Below, in pieces: positions 1-9,039 of a stretch of 64,000 nt of DNA (position 1 is its first letter; the number at the start of each line of letters is the position of its first letter). A model generated the notes under the pieces. That model saw nothing but the letters and a program-made list of their open reading frames with translations, made no database searches and was not told where the DNA came from. This DNA comes from Mesostigma viride (Eukaryota > Streptophyta > Mesostigmatophyceae > Mesostigmatales > Mesostigmataceae), in the NCBI GenBank assembly GCA_009746045.1, contig RPFO01000359.1, forward strand, positions 177,683 through 241,682. Direction: 5' to 3'. The position numbers and the translations under genes are program-made.

Positions 1-904
1 GGCCCCTCCGGCGGCTTCACGAACGCGGCCATCGCCCGCTTCACCTCGACCGCCGCCTCGTGAAGGTCCTTGTCCGGCGCCCGGTCCATGACCTTGTACA
101 TGAAGAACCAGGCGTTCGCCAGCTGACCGTCGTCCATCGCGTCCCTGGCGCTACCGGCCCTCACGCCGTTCAGCTCCTTGAAGGCCGACGCGCTCATCCC
201 CGTGGCCGCCTCGCAGGTCTTGTCGCCCAGGAACGCCATCACGCTCCCCACGCGCTCCTTGGGGACGACCGAGCTCACCAGGTCCGCCAGCCTGTGCTGC
301 GTGTCCTTCGCGCGCAGGCGCAGGGTCGGGTCGCACTCGCGCACAGGCGCCACGTAGTCCGGCCTCGTGCGACCGTTGCCCGGTCGGTCAGCACCGCCAC
401 CGTGGTGCTCGTGCCGTGGACCGCGTCGTGGGCGTCGCGCACCACAGCCATCATCGAGATGTCCCCCGCCATGATGCGGTCCACCCAGGACATGGCCTTC
501 ACCGCAAACTTGGAGCTGATCCACATGGCCAGGGGGTTCACCAGCTTGGGGTGGATCCAGACACCGCGATCATCATTGGGACCGTTCTTCACAGTGTCAA
601 AAACCGTTGTGGAGGTCACAGCAGAATCCCTGTCACCCATAAACTCGGCTTCTAAATCCTTGGCAAAGGCTTGTACAGTATCGAGCCTCCACCAGTCCAT
701 AAAGGCCTTGCTCCCGTCTGAGGCTGCATGACAAAGGTCCTTGCCCAGTATCTTCCTGTCGCTCTTGCGGACCTTAATTTCCTTTGCAGGGTCTACCTGA
801 AAACCGGGCATCGGGCGCAGGGTGAATATCCACGCTTTATCAGTCTCCTTTGAAAGATTGAAAAGGGCATGCACAAAGGGGGTGGAGCTGTTCACGAGAG
901 CCAT
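1..904 (-). pseudogene. KilA-N domain protein, frameshifted, runs off left edge
   Basis: The ATG at 904 opens a reading frame intact to about position 382. It shows the KilA-N pattern: an early IKVRKSD segment (aligning with RVRKSD in the neighbour) and the core WIHPKLVNPLAMWISSKF followed by AVKAMSWVDRIMAGD. KilA-N is a DNA-binding module common in large DNA viruses and phages, so a role in viral DNA binding or regulation is likely. Near 378-383 the frame is lost by one base. Another frame of the same strand then stays open to position 1 with protein-like composition, so the gene continues beyond the window. The N-terminal 90 residues resemble the next gene, which points to a duplicated pair. 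The break may be a real mutation or an assembly error. Confidence 0.75.
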
Positions 905-967
905 TCTTTATTGTATACCAAACCATAATAATTTCAATGTTTTAAACGCATTCCTTGCATGTCCATT

Positions 968-1714
968 TCAATGAGGTCCATCCATGTAGGGTCTCTTATT
1001 GAACACGCTAGCATCCAAGGTCAGCTGGATGCCTTGAGACTCACACCCTTCCTTTATAAGGGCGTGCTGATGAGGAGTGAACCAAGCGCTTTTCTTAGAG
1101 CTAAACAGATGCAGCCTCTTGGCGTGCTCTGGGAAGTCCATCCCGTACATGAGGAGCTGACCGACACCGGTCATCCAGTTGCGCATGTCCTTGACCTCGA
1201 TGATGGACTTTGGGTCGTACGTGACGATATCGATGTACCCGTAACGGCACTGAACCTCGCACTCCCCATTGACACAGCTGGACAGCCGGTGTTGGATCTC
1301 GAGCTCGACCACCCGGTTGTTTGGAGATTTCTTTATCCACCTTATAAGTTCAGGCAAGGGTGTGCGATCACTCCACGTGCCTCTCTTGCAATTATCCGAA
1401 GTTGTCACAAACTCGAGGTGACAGCGCCACTCATTGGCCAAGAGCGACTGGGTCCAATTCTTGATCAGTTTCTTCCCATTTGATGCAGCCAGGATAAACT
1501 CCTTTAGCTGCACCCGTCCGTCGCTCTTCCGCACGCGGACGTCCTTGGACGCGTCCACCTCCATGTCGTCCCGGGGCTTGACAGAGAACACCCAGAACTC
1601 GTCCTCCTCGCGTCTGAAGGACAGGTAGTCCGCGTAGGTCCTCTCCGCCCACGCCCTGTCCACCGCGTCCGCCCCCCCTAGTGAATTTCCCCGTGTCCCG
1701 TCCGCACTGTCCAT
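968..1714 (-). CDS. KilA-N-like protein with PD-(D/E)XK nuclease domain
   Basis: A 248-aa protein from the ATG at 1714; a longer reading would need a TTG start at 1765. The N-terminal part (FWVFSVKPR..., RVRKSDGRV..., AASNGKK...NW) matches the start of the neighbouring KilA-N protein. The C-terminal part has the layout of a PD-(D/E)XK nuclease: an Asp in YGYIDIVT (about residue 161), the E-x-K core IIEVKDM (about 173-175), then GVGQLLMYGMDFP and RLHLF, typical of the helix and strand after the core. DNA-binding plus nuclease fusions of this kind occur in giant viruses; cleavage of host or foreign DNA is inferred. It lies in tandem with the gene at 1-904 on the same strand. Confidence 0.7.
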   Translation of the reverse strand: MDSADGTRGNSLGGADAVDRAWAERTYADYLSFRREEDEFWVFSVKPRDDMEVDASKDVRVRKSDGRVQLKEFILAASNGKKLIKNWTQSLLANEWRCHLEFVTTSDNCKRGTWSDRTPLPELIRWIKKSPNNRVVELEIQHRLSSCVNGECEVQCRYGYIDIVTYDPKSIIEVKDMRNWMTGVGQLLMYGMDFPEHAKRLHLFSSKKSAWFTPHQHALIKEGCESQGIQLTLDASVFNKRPYMDGPH

Positions 1715-2289
1715 GACTGGATCCCTTGTCTCCTGGCGGACGCCTGCCCGGTGCGCGTCACCCAACGATGGCGCCTGTGCCGTCGCGACCCCTATTTATG
1801 CCAAATCCCGCCCTGTCAGGTGCTGACGACCCAGCGCCACCTCGTAACGGCTGCCGTTGGATGGGAGAAGCACATCCGCAGTCGGCCTGCGGCGGCGCCT
1901 AGAGAGGGGTCGACAATCCAACTCGCGCCCGCCCCCGCCCGCCCGCTGCTCGGCCCTGGCTTGGATTCTCCTGCACTACTTCTTTTTCTGATGAATCTAA
2001 AAATAAATTTATGGCTATAGACCCTCTATGATTCTACAGGTGCATGCACATATATATGAAAAACTATTCAGGCCGGCGTGCAAAAAAGAAGTCGCGCAAA
2101 AGAATCCAACCAAACTCGAGGCGTGGCTGTACCCGGACAGGAACCGCCCCACTCGGTCGATGGCCGGTCCAGGTTCGCCGCCTGTCGAGCGTGGATGTGA
2201 TATGTATGCATGCATGAGTAGACACGGGGGGGTCGCGAATGAAAACAGATTGGATTAAAGAAATGGAATAATATTCATTCAACGATTCA
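1715..2289. other. gene-free gap with a conserved inverted motif
   Basis: No convincing gene. GC-rich flanks enclose an AT-rich core (about 1,991-2,081) bracketed by an inverted pair of about 28 bases: TTGGATTCTCCTGCACTACT at 1,961 onward, and its degenerate reverse complement ending at 2,111. The same arrangement recurs at 11,345-11,500 and in the mirrored arm. Confidence 0.6.
1961..2111. promoter_or_regulatory. inverted motif pair around AT-rich spacer (copy 1)
   Basis: Left arm 1,961-1,990 starts TTGGATTCTCCTGCAC and runs into a T-rich end; right arm 2,082-2,111 is its imperfect reverse complement ending AGAATCCAA. About 90 bases of AT-rich DNA lie between. Copies at 11,345-11,500 and 14,801-14,956 keep both arms and a similar spacer. 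A transcript 3'-end hairpin or a divergent promoter is possible; the function is inferred. Confidence 0.45.
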
Positions 2290-2463
2290 TCACGACACAG
2301 ACAGCCTAAGCCGCATCATCTTGTCCAGGATATCATGGGGGCTGTACGCTGGCTTCCTGCCCGCGCGCTCCCTGGCCCTGATGGCCAGATGGACCGCGCA
2401 CCGCTTGCCCCTGGGTGCGCGCGGCTTGTTGCATTTGGTCCCCTGGGGGTTATCTCGACGCAT
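2290..2463 (-). CDS. small Cys/His protein (DUF5763-like)
   Basis: A 57-aa basic protein from the ATG at 2463; a GTG at 2484 would add seven residues. It carries GTKCNKPRAPRGKRCAVH near the N-terminus, resembling the C-x(n)-T-x-x-G-x-x-C...C-x-x-H signature of short zinc-binding-like modules common in giant viruses. The first Cys of the usual motif is not seen, so the gene may be N-terminally shortened. Related motifs are found in the proteins at 8,471-9,010 and 9,702-10,546. Function unknown. Confidence 0.5.
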   Translation of the reverse strand: MRRDNPQGTKCNKPRAPRGKRCAVHLAIRARERAGRKPAYSPHDILDKMMRLRLSVS

Positions 2464-2511
2464 CGTGCCATCGCGGCGGTTCACACTAGCGTCAGCGAGA
2501 AAAAACGCGGC

Positions 2512-3165
2512 TCACTCGGCCGCGTGCTCGAAGAAGGGGAAGGCGAGCCTCTCGGGCGCGGGCCTGCGCTCGGCCAGGCACAGCGGGCACTGGCCGCGGG
2601 AGGGGATGGCGTCGTCGTGCAGGTACACGGTCATGCACCAGAGGCAGATGGGGAGGTCGTGGGGAGGGGGCGCGCGCTTCCCCTGGCCGACGGGAGCGTG
2701 GACGGGGAGGAACCCCCGCGACTGCTTTTCCATGCAAACCCCGCAAGACACGCGAGCCCCCCCCTCGGGCACGCGGTACACGGGCCGGACACAGGGGCGC
2801 CCGCCGGCCTGCACCCCCTCCGCGAGCTGCCGCACCCCTGCCGCGTTCGCCGGGGTCACACGCGCGCGTGTCACGACCCCCGGGGCTGCGCCGAGCAGCG
2901 AAAGATGGAGGGCGGCCGCACGGTCCTCGGCAATCTTGCAGAAGGCCTCGTCGTTTTTGGCGTGGGAGGGGGCGTTCACTCGAAATTCCAGCTCGTATCC
3001 GCGGCATTCCGAGCAATAGAGCGCCTTCCCACCAAAGAAGGTGCAAGGGTCCTTCCAGTCGCCGCAATACTGGCACTGGGGGTACTTTCCCCACAGTCCC
3101 GGGACTTTCTCGGGTCGTCGCTCGGACGTGTCCCAGCCACGGGGGGGCGGCATCATTCGAAACAT
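2512..3165 (-). CDS. RING-like zinc-finger protein
   Basis: A 217-aa protein from the ATG at 3165 (an upstream GTG is less likely). Two cysteine clusters are visible. An N-terminal ribbon has CQYC at about residues 31-34 and CSEC near 53-56. A C-terminal cluster has CGVC (about 141), CLWC (about 174) and CPLC (about 193), with spacing like a RING or RING-variant finger. RING fingers usually recruit ubiquitin-conjugating enzymes, and giant viruses encode many; an E3-like role is inference. It follows the small Cys/His gene on the same strand and precedes a minisatellite block. Confidence 0.55.
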   Translation of the reverse strand: MFRMMPPPRGWDTSERRPEKVPGLWGKYPQCQYCGDWKDPCTFFGGKALYCSECRGYELEFRVNAPSHAKNDEAFCKIAEDRAAALHLSLLGAAPGVVTRARVTPANAAGVRQLAEGVQAGGRPCVRPVYRVPEGGARVSCGVCMEKQSRGFLPVHAPVGQGKRAPPPHDLPICLWCMTVYLHDDAIPSRGQCPLCLAERRPAPERLAFPFFEHAAE

Positions 3166-3399
3166 GGTACCTGGCAGCCCCGGATCTTTTCTATGCACGA
3201 CGCGACCAACGCGGGACCGCGGGCAATCGCGACAGTCCTTTCCTGTCCCTCCGCAGCCACAGAGAATCGTCTACCAGCGAGGACTATCGCCTCTCAGCCA
3301 CGGGCTCGATCGGGATTTCAAGAAGCATCCACCGACGTAGTCGACTTATTCATTTTGCAAGCGTGCCCACTCCTTATTTCTTTACAAGTCGCCCACCGG

Positions 3400-3780
3400 T
3401 TATGAGGCACCGTCACCGTCACCCACCAGTTATGAGGTACTGGCGCCGGTCCCCACCGACTAAAGGTAATGGCAGCGTCACCGACCAAGAAAGGTACTGG
3501 CACCGGCCCCCGATAATAAAGGTACTGGCACCGTCACCGACCCAAAAAGGTACTGGCACCGTCACCGACCCAAAAAGGTACTGGCACCGTCACCGACCCA
3601 AAAAGGTACTGGCACCGTCACCGACCCAAAAAGGTACTGGCACCGCCCCCGCTGACTAAATGTACACTGGCACCGGCCCCCACTGACTAAATGTACACTG
3701 GCACCGGCCCCCACTGACTAAATGTACACTGGCACCGGCCCCCACTGACTAAATGTACACTGGCACCGGCACCACGGGCA
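3400..3780. repeat. two adjacent minisatellites (28-bp then 31-bp units)
   Basis: A GGTACTGGCACCG unit recurs every 28 bases at 3,493, 3,521, 3,549, 3,577, 3,605 and 3,633. It then gives way to a TGTACACTGGCACCGG unit every 31 bases at 3,661, 3,692, 3,723 and 3,754. The units share the core ACTGGCACCG, so the second array looks derived from the first. Degenerate precursors lie at 3,400-3,490. Confidence 0.85.
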
Positions 3781-4304
3781 ATTACGATTCATTAATAGAC
3801 ACGTGCAATTACGATGCACCGTGAATAAATGAACTGTCGCCCATTATCTGTCCCTTGTGCATTGCTGAGAGGAAAAGTAAAGCGGTAAAATAGGCACTCC
3901 AGCATTCGGCAAAGGAAAAGTGGCCCGTGGTTGAGCGCGCTGACAGATTTTTTAACGTGGGTCGCACTCGATTCGCTCGCTCTCTCGCGGTTAGCGGCGA
4001 CGTTACCTACCTGAAAACCTGGTTACCTGGCCTGGCAGGCGATCCCAACCGGTTCTTGGTCGCCTTCTCGGGTCGCTGCGTCTCCTCGAGGCGTGCGACG
4101 TTCAGGGCCTTACTCCCGAGGCGTGGGGCGTCGATCCTTTGTTTTATCAGGGCGTGGGACGCCGGCCTTTGTTTTGTCAGCGCGCGGGGCGTCGGCCTTG
4201 ATTGTTTTACCGGGGCGCGCGGCTTCGGGTCTCGTTTTACCGGGGCGTACGACGCCATTCTCCTTTCACCAGGGCGCGCGACCTAGAGGCCGTTTTATCA
4301 CGCC
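3781..4304. other. non-coding leader with degenerate GC-rich repeats
   Basis: No supported gene. From about 4,090 to 4,290 a phrase close to TTTACCGGGGCGTACGACG repeats imperfectly four or five times, ending just before the next start codon. It could be a 5' leader or promoter region. Confidence 0.4.
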
Positions 4305-5522
4305 ATGCCCGCATTCCTGCGCACCAGCACCGGACGCAGGACCGTCGACCCGTTCATCCCGTGGGTGGACGACCTGGACGATGACCTGCTCGAGGTATTC
4401 GTCAAGCACATGTGCAGGCTGGACCGGAAGGCCTGCATGTTGATGATGCTCACCTCCAAGGCGGCCTGGGAGGCCCTGTGGCCCACATACAGGGAGCACC
4501 ACGCGCGGGCCACCGACGAGGCCGACCGGCGGTTTGTCCACCGCGTGTGGAGGGACCGGGTGCTGACCCCTGGGGACCTCTCCTTCGCCGGCGTGCCCGT
4601 CCTCAGGGTGACAGTGTACGATGCCGACTCGCGGCTGGAGCCCCCCAGCGACTTTGTGCGGGAGGAGGACTGCGGCCTGATGCCCCACCTGGTCGAGTGG
4701 AGGAGGCTCGCCGCCTTCGTGCGGAAGGTGCCGGGGGTCGTCATCTTCCTCCTCGACGCGGCCAAGCGCAGGGATGGGTGGGAGCTCTCCTTCGACTACG
4801 CCGTCCTGGCCGGCCTGGTGGTCTGCGCGGCGGAGGGCGTCTCGCTCCCCTCGTGCCGACTCCTCCTCGTGTCGCGCTCCAACTCGAGCTTCGCCTACGC
4901 GGTGGCCCCCGCCGCGATCCGCCAACCGCTGACCCAGGCGCTGGCCAGGTGCGGGGGCAGCATAGACTTCCTCGGGGCCCAGACCATCGCGCTGGGGGGC
5001 ACCTTTCGCTATGCCCTGTCGCAGGTGCGAGCCGGCGCAGGCGGCACGGCCGTTTTCATGGCGACGGCGAGAGGCACCGTCGTCATGGGGGCGCACGACA
5101 GCGTGTCGACCTTCTACTTCAACCAGGACGTGGGGGGCGTCGACCTCATCAACCCGGTGGTGCACGAACGGTACAACGCGCACTGCCGGGACAACGGCCG
5201 CGGCATGGCCCCCTGCACCTGCTTCACGGAGGACACCCGGCCCCTCCTGGTCGGCGAAGGGGACGTGACGGCCGTGAGGGGGGCGGTGGACCTGCTGGTG
5301 GACGACTCCCCCACCGTCCCCGCCCAGCAGGACGTCCGCGTCCGCGTCACCGATGGGCGCCCCCAGGCGACGGTGCGCGTGGTCGGGCGCACGCCGAGGG
5401 AGGGCCAGGCGGGGGACGCGGTGTTGAGCGTGCACGGCCGCGGTCTCGACGTCCGGGACGCGGACCTGGCCGAGTGGAAGGAGCGCTGGCCGATCGTGCT
5501 GGCCTCCGACGTTCTGTGCTGA
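4305..5522 (+). CDS. F-box-like protein of giant-virus type
   Basis: A 405-aa protein from the ATG at 4305, with no competing frame of similar quality. Residues about 20-60 (DLDDDLLEVFVKHM, then ACMLMMLTSKAAWEAL) have the spacing of an F-box: an acidic start, hydrophobic helices and a Ser/Trp-containing end. The remaining 340 residues are not recognised; they are mixed alpha/beta in composition with no repeats or membrane segment. F-box proteins recruit targets to SCF ubiquitin ligases and are frequent in giant viruses. An AATAAATAAAG stretch at about 5,578-5,589 is a plausible polyadenylation signal. Confidence 0.5.
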   Translation: MPAFLRTSTGRRTVDPFIPWVDDLDDDLLEVFVKHMCRLDRKACMLMMLTSKAAWEALWPTYREHHARATDEADRRFVHRVWRDRVLTPGDLSFAGVPVLRVTVYDADSRLEPPSDFVREEDCGLMPHLVEWRRLAAFVRKVPGVVIFLLDAAKRRDGWELSFDYAVLAGLVVCAAEGVSLPSCRLLLVSRSNSSFAYAVAPAAIRQPLTQALARCGGSIDFLGAQTIALGGTFRYALSQVRAGAGGTAVFMATARGTVVMGAHDSVSTFYFNQDVGGVDLINPVVHERYNAHCRDNGRGMAPCTCFTEDTRPLLVGEGDVTAVRGAVDLLVDDSPTVPAQQDVRVRVTDGRPQATVRVVGRTPREGQAGDAVLSVHGRGLDVRDADLAEWKERWPIVLASDVLC

Positions 5523-5649
5523 GATCCTCTGTTTTGTCTATTGTTGTTCTCAGGGCAATCTGATTAATCAAACTGGAAATAAATAAAGCCTCGTATAATG
5601 AATGTAATCGTTTATTCGCGCGCAAATATGATTTTTTTTGCCATCAGCG

Positions 5650-6593
5650 TCAGGGATCGCCATTAGTCGTCAACACACGCTTCAAGCTGTGCTGACCGGG
5701 CACCTCCAGGGTGGAATGAGAGGCGTGACGGCTCTCCCTCATTTCCTTGTTATGGACCAGGAATTCTCTTGGGCGTTTTGTGCTTGCCTGGTCGTGCAGC
5801 CCCACTCCCCTAAATGTGGGGGTCATTGTCCGAGAAATTCTCTCCATGGCGGCCACGGGGTCCTCACCGCCTGCCACTGCCGCCCGGAATACGCAGTTCA
5901 TGAAGAAGGCCCCACTGTTCATCTCCTCCGTCCACATGTCTCTAACTAGGTCCCCTTTCTTCATGTTCTGGACATGCCTGAACTCGTCCGCGGTCATATT
6001 CATAATGGACTTGTTCTGGATGCCGAACACCTTGGCATATACCTTGCCATCAACTTGAGCGCGGGGTGTGTTGGATATCTCCGCGGCCGCTGCCTTGACG
6101 GACTCGCACTGTTTGATTCTAGGCTCCTCTGCGACCGCGCAAGGGGGGGCTGGTACGCACGCCCATGGAGTGCTTCGTAGCGGCCTAACAGCTCCGATAT
6201 CAGCTCTTCCGTCGCGTGAAAATAGTGCTTCAGTAACTTCGAGGTGTTCCTTCGAAAGGCCGTAGCCCGAGCCCCGGGCAGGAGCATGATCAACTCGTAT
6301 ACTTCCTCCTCTGTCATGACCCTCGTAGGCCGTTGATTGCGCCCCGGGAAAGTGTACATGTTATTTGTATTGCTGGCTGCAAGACATTGTTTGTCACTGA
6401 GCCTCTTCAGGGTGAGGTTGGCGTTACCCAGCGCCTCCCTGGCATAAGTCCCGTCCTCTCTCAAATAAATGATACACTTCACGATGTCGGCGGCTGCCAC
6501 GCGCCCATCAGGTGTCCTGCGAATCTGTCCACAAAAGATATCTTCAGATGGAGGCGTCCCCTCCTTAGCTTCCAAGTACACGGCGCAGGCCAT
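5650..6593 (-). pseudogene. BRO/MSV199-like DNA-binding protein, frameshifted at a C7 run
   Basis: The ATG at 6593 opens a frame with features of viral BRO-N/MSV199-type proteins: VAAADIVKCIIYL, an LSDKQCLAAS segment and EEEVYELIMLLPGARATAFRR, where the last helix recalls the LI..LP..A..FR signature. The frame is lost at a run of seven C on the coding strand (G at about 6,141-6,147). In the neighbouring frame the protein continues smoothly through a KVYAKVFGIQNKS segment to the stop at 5,650. With one base changed in that run it would be about 310 aa. BRO-type proteins bind DNA and are thought to regulate transcription. The length of the run makes assembly error a real alternative to decay. 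Confidence 0.55.
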
Positions 6594-6681
6594 CGGCGCT
6601 GGTATTGGTATTGCAACACAAAATTGTTGGCGTAGTATAAGCGCACCTCATAAGGACGTTATTCTGGTTAGGTGCCTATGA

Positions 6682-7203
6682 CTACTTGCACTTGGCGAAA
6701 CCAATCGAGAATATCTTCTTGGCCTTGCACCGCGCGCTCAGTTTCTTGTTGAATATCGCGCCGAAGAACGCGCCGATAGGATTGTGTTTCAGCGCGAAGT
6801 TCACCGGTTTGCCCACCACCTTGGCCAGCTTCTTGCCCCCCGGCCCCATCAGCCCCAGCACGCTAGACACGCCGTCGGCTATCGACAGCAGAGGGTAGGA
6901 GGACGCGATGTACGCCGCCTTCTGCCCCTCCACCAGCGCCGTCCTCAGCACCGCCTTGGCCCTCCGCCGCCTGCGGCCCTTGTCCTCGCCGCCCGCCGCC
7001 GCCGCCACCGGCAGCGCGGGAGGGGGCGCGCTCAGGCCCGTCTCCAGAAGCGCCTCGATCGCCTCCGACCGGTAGAGCGGCACGGACTCGTACTCGGGCA
7101 GCCGCGCGGTCAGCAGCGGGTCGGGCTTGGAGGCATCGCGCAGGCCCAGCCACAGGGTGAGGGTGAGTACCAGTATCAGGGTCGCGATCAGATACGCGCG
7201 CAT
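6682..7203 (-). CDS. small membrane-anchored protein, unknown function
   Basis: A 173-aa protein from the ATG at 7203. Residues 4-20 (YLIATLILVLTLTLWLG) form one hydrophobic segment, either a signal anchor or an uncleaved signal. A Lys/Arg-rich patch (about residues 75-85) precedes a small-residue helical region. The C-terminus ends in a Lys/Cys motif, RCKAKKIFSIGFAKCK. A nearly identical tail is encoded alone just upstream (7,243-7,314). No family recognised; a virion membrane protein is possible. Confidence 0.6.
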   Translation of the reverse strand: MRAYLIATLILVLTLTLWLGLRDASKPDPLLTARLPEYESVPLYRSEAIEALLETGLSAPPPALPVAAAAGGEDKGRRRRRAKAVLRTALVEGQKAAYIASSYPLLSIADGVSSVLGLMGPGGKKLAKVVGKPVNFALKHNPIGAFFGAIFNKKLSARCKAKKIFSIGFAKCK

Positions 7204-7242
7204 GTCGCACTACCATAGACGCAGCTATAAAACCGATATCGA

Positions 7243-7314
7243 TCACTTGCACTTGGCCTTCCCGAACGAGAAAAACTTCTCGGCCTTGCACCCGGTGCAT
7301 CTGCCGACAGGCAT
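7243..7314 (-). CDS. orphan 23-aa ORF matching the tail of its neighbour
   Basis: The frame starts at the ATG at 7314 and encodes a 23-aa peptide ending CKAEKFFSFGKAKCK. This parallels the last 16 residues of the protein at 6,682-7,203 (CKAKKIFSIGFAKCK). It is either a remnant of a duplicated gene that kept only its last codons or a short peptide gene. Conservation of the Cys and Lys positions with silent DNA differences favours a duplication older than the present sequence. Confidence 0.4.
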   Translation of the reverse strand: MPVGRCTGCKAEKFFSFGKAKCK

Positions 7315-7349
7315 CCGTATCGCGTATACAACTAACCGATCTTTATTAA

Positions 7350-7766
7350 TCAGAAACGTTTACGCTTACCCGCGAGTCCCCGCCTACCAGGCGTGACGAC
7401 GGTCTTGGCGGCTCTCATGACCCAATCGACGATGGCGTCCGGCCCTCTATAAAGTATGCCCGCGCCTCGTTCTCTCAGTCCGCGCAGTTTATCCATAGAC
7501 ACGAGCCACGCCCGCTGCAGGTTCCGCTCCACCGCATTGGCCTCCCGGAGATCTCTCCTGTACTGATCAGGGGGGACATCGCCCTTCGCCGACACCTTCG
7601 CCTTCGCCAATGCCTCCAACGCCCCGCCGAAACGATACGCCAGCATCCCCGATGCAGCGTTGTAATTATGCTCCATGGCCGGCGTCAGCACTGCAGCGGC
7701 TCGTGAGCGGTGTGCGCGGTGCACCGTACGAGCGCGTCGTGGGGTGCGCGTTTTCTTTGCCGCCAT
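7350..7766 (-). CDS. small basic protein, unknown
   Basis: A 138-aa, strongly basic protein from the ATG at 7766, with an Arg-rich N-terminus (KKTRTPRRARTVHRAHR) and a Lys/Arg C-terminal tail (GLAGKRKRF). The central half is predicted helical by composition. Such proteins may be packaged DNA-binding proteins in virions, but no family is recognised. It is in tandem with the membrane protein gene on the same strand and divergent from the P-loop gene that begins about 110 bases away. Confidence 0.5.
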   Translation of the reverse strand: MAAKKTRTPRRARTVHRAHRSRAAAVLTPAMEHNYNAASGMLAYRFGGALEALAKAKVSAKGDVPPDQYRRDLREANAVERNLQRAWLVSMDKLRGLRERGAGILYRGPDAIVDWVMRAAKTVVTPGRRGLAGKRKRF

Positions 7767-7875
7767 GTTATAATACGCGCGTGTGTTTTTATATTCCGCG
7801 AATATATGTTTACTAAGCCGGGCGATCTACTTTGGGAGTGACCATCAAATTTTGTGTGCCGTACGTCATATACCC

Positions 7876-8432
7876 ATGTCGGCGATCGTGCACGTGGAGG
7901 GCGTGCCGGGATCGGGCAAGACCTTCCTCTGCTCCATGCTCAGGATCAAGGCCAAGTGCGTGGACACGGACGACCTGTGGGCCAAGGCCGACGACATAGC
8001 CGACGAGAGGAAGCGAGACGGGCAGAGGGCCGTCAACAAGCGAGCCCTCGTGAACCGCATGATACGAGAGCTCGTCAGGGACAGGGAGCGAGACCGCCCG
8101 CTCGTGTTCGTCGGCCTTCACGCGCCCCCAGGGCGAACCACAAGTTCTTCATCCGCCTCGAGGACCACCCCGCCGCCTACCGCCGCCTGCTCCTGCGCGA
8201 GGTGGACAAGTACGTCACGCGCGCCGACGACCTGCGCAGGCACGTGCGCGAGGTCGCGGACCCCAGGGACATCGACATCCCCCGCGTGGCCAACCTCGCG
8301 AGCATACCCTCCAACTACCCCGACTTCGTCCGCAACTACAAGCAGAGGAGGGACTACATGAAGGCCAGGGGCTACAAGGTCGTGCCCCAGGACGCGATCG
8401 CCCGCTTCATCGACGCCCTCGGGGAGGAATGA
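7876..8432 (+). pseudogene. P-loop kinase-like NTPase, single frameshift
   Basis: The ATG at 7876 gives MSAIVHVEGVPGSGKTFLC, a clear Walker A (GVPGSGKT, about residues 10-17), followed by an Asp-rich stretch (CVDTDDLWAKADD) as in small nucleoside or polynucleotide kinases. The frame is intact to about 8,127 and is then lost at a five-C run. The next frame continues without a gap (NHKFFIRLEDHPAAYRR...) to the stop at 8,432. With one extra C the product would be about 185 aa, a normal size for a viral deoxynucleoside-kinase-like or adenylate-kinase-like protein. The substrate cannot be told. Confidence 0.65.
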
Positions 8433-8470
8433 ACACAAATATCTCTGCGTATCGTGCATGACTCGCTCGC

Positions 8471-9010
8471 ATGACTAAGTGCACTTCTCTCACATCCAAG
8501 GGCCTCAGGTGCCGCCGCCCCGCCTCAGGTGCCTGCCATGGTCGGTGCGCCGCGCACAGGGTGCGCGCGTCCAGCACCGAGGCCCAGAACACCTGGGAAC
8601 GGGGCGAGGAAGCGGTCAGCGCGCCGAATCGGCGCAGGCCTCGTCCGGCCTCCCCCCCGCAGATGCAGACGCTCCTCAGGGGCGGCGCCCCGGTGATGCC
8701 CCCTCCGCAGTCGAGAACGGCGGGGGTCTTCCCACCCTACGCGCCACTGCCGCCGCCGCCGTTGACCGCGCAGGAAGCGAATGACCGCATGGCGGAAATG
8801 ATCCACTCGTGGGGGCCGGCTGGCCCGTTCAAACTTCCTCCGCCCGAAGAAGACACCTACGGGTACCAGGCGGGGGGCACCCTTCTGGTTGGGCCCCAAA
8901 CGAGCTTCCCAGAGCTGCCGCGTGTCAGGTACCGCCTGCACGAGGCGGGCGCTCCACGCGGAATCCGCAGGGGCAAGGTCAGGACTAAGGGCAGCAGCGT
9001 GAGGAGGTGA
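8471..9010 (+). CDS. Cys/His-motif protein with Pro-rich body (DUF5763-like)
   Basis: A 179-aa protein from the ATG at 8471. Residues 4-28 hold the short giant-virus signature C-x3-T-x2-G-x2-C...C-x2-H (CTSLTSKGLRCRRP then RCAAH). The rest is Pro/Ala-rich and probably disordered, ending in a basic tail (RRGKVRTKGSSVRR). The first 30 residues align with the starts of the proteins at 2,290-2,463 and 9,702-10,546, so the module has been joined to different bodies. Function unknown; zinc binding is inferred. Confidence 0.6.
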   Translation: MTKCTSLTSKGLRCRRPASGACHGRCAAHRVRASSTEAQNTWERGEEAVSAPNRRRPRPASPPQMQTLLRGGAPVMPPPQSRTAGVFPPYAPLPPPPLTAQEANDRMAEMIHSWGPAGPFKLPPPEEDTYGYQAGGTLLVGPQTSFPELPRVRYRLHEAGAPRGIRRGKVRTKGSSVRR

Positions 9011-9039
9011 TCGATACTATAACCTCATCATACTGATGT

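Noticed and set aside
4266-5435. Long open frame on the minus strand opposite the F-box-like gene
   Set aside because: Very GC-rich coding DNA leaves antisense frames open. The product is Arg/Pro/Gly/His-rich without any motif, while the plus-strand product looks like a real protein.
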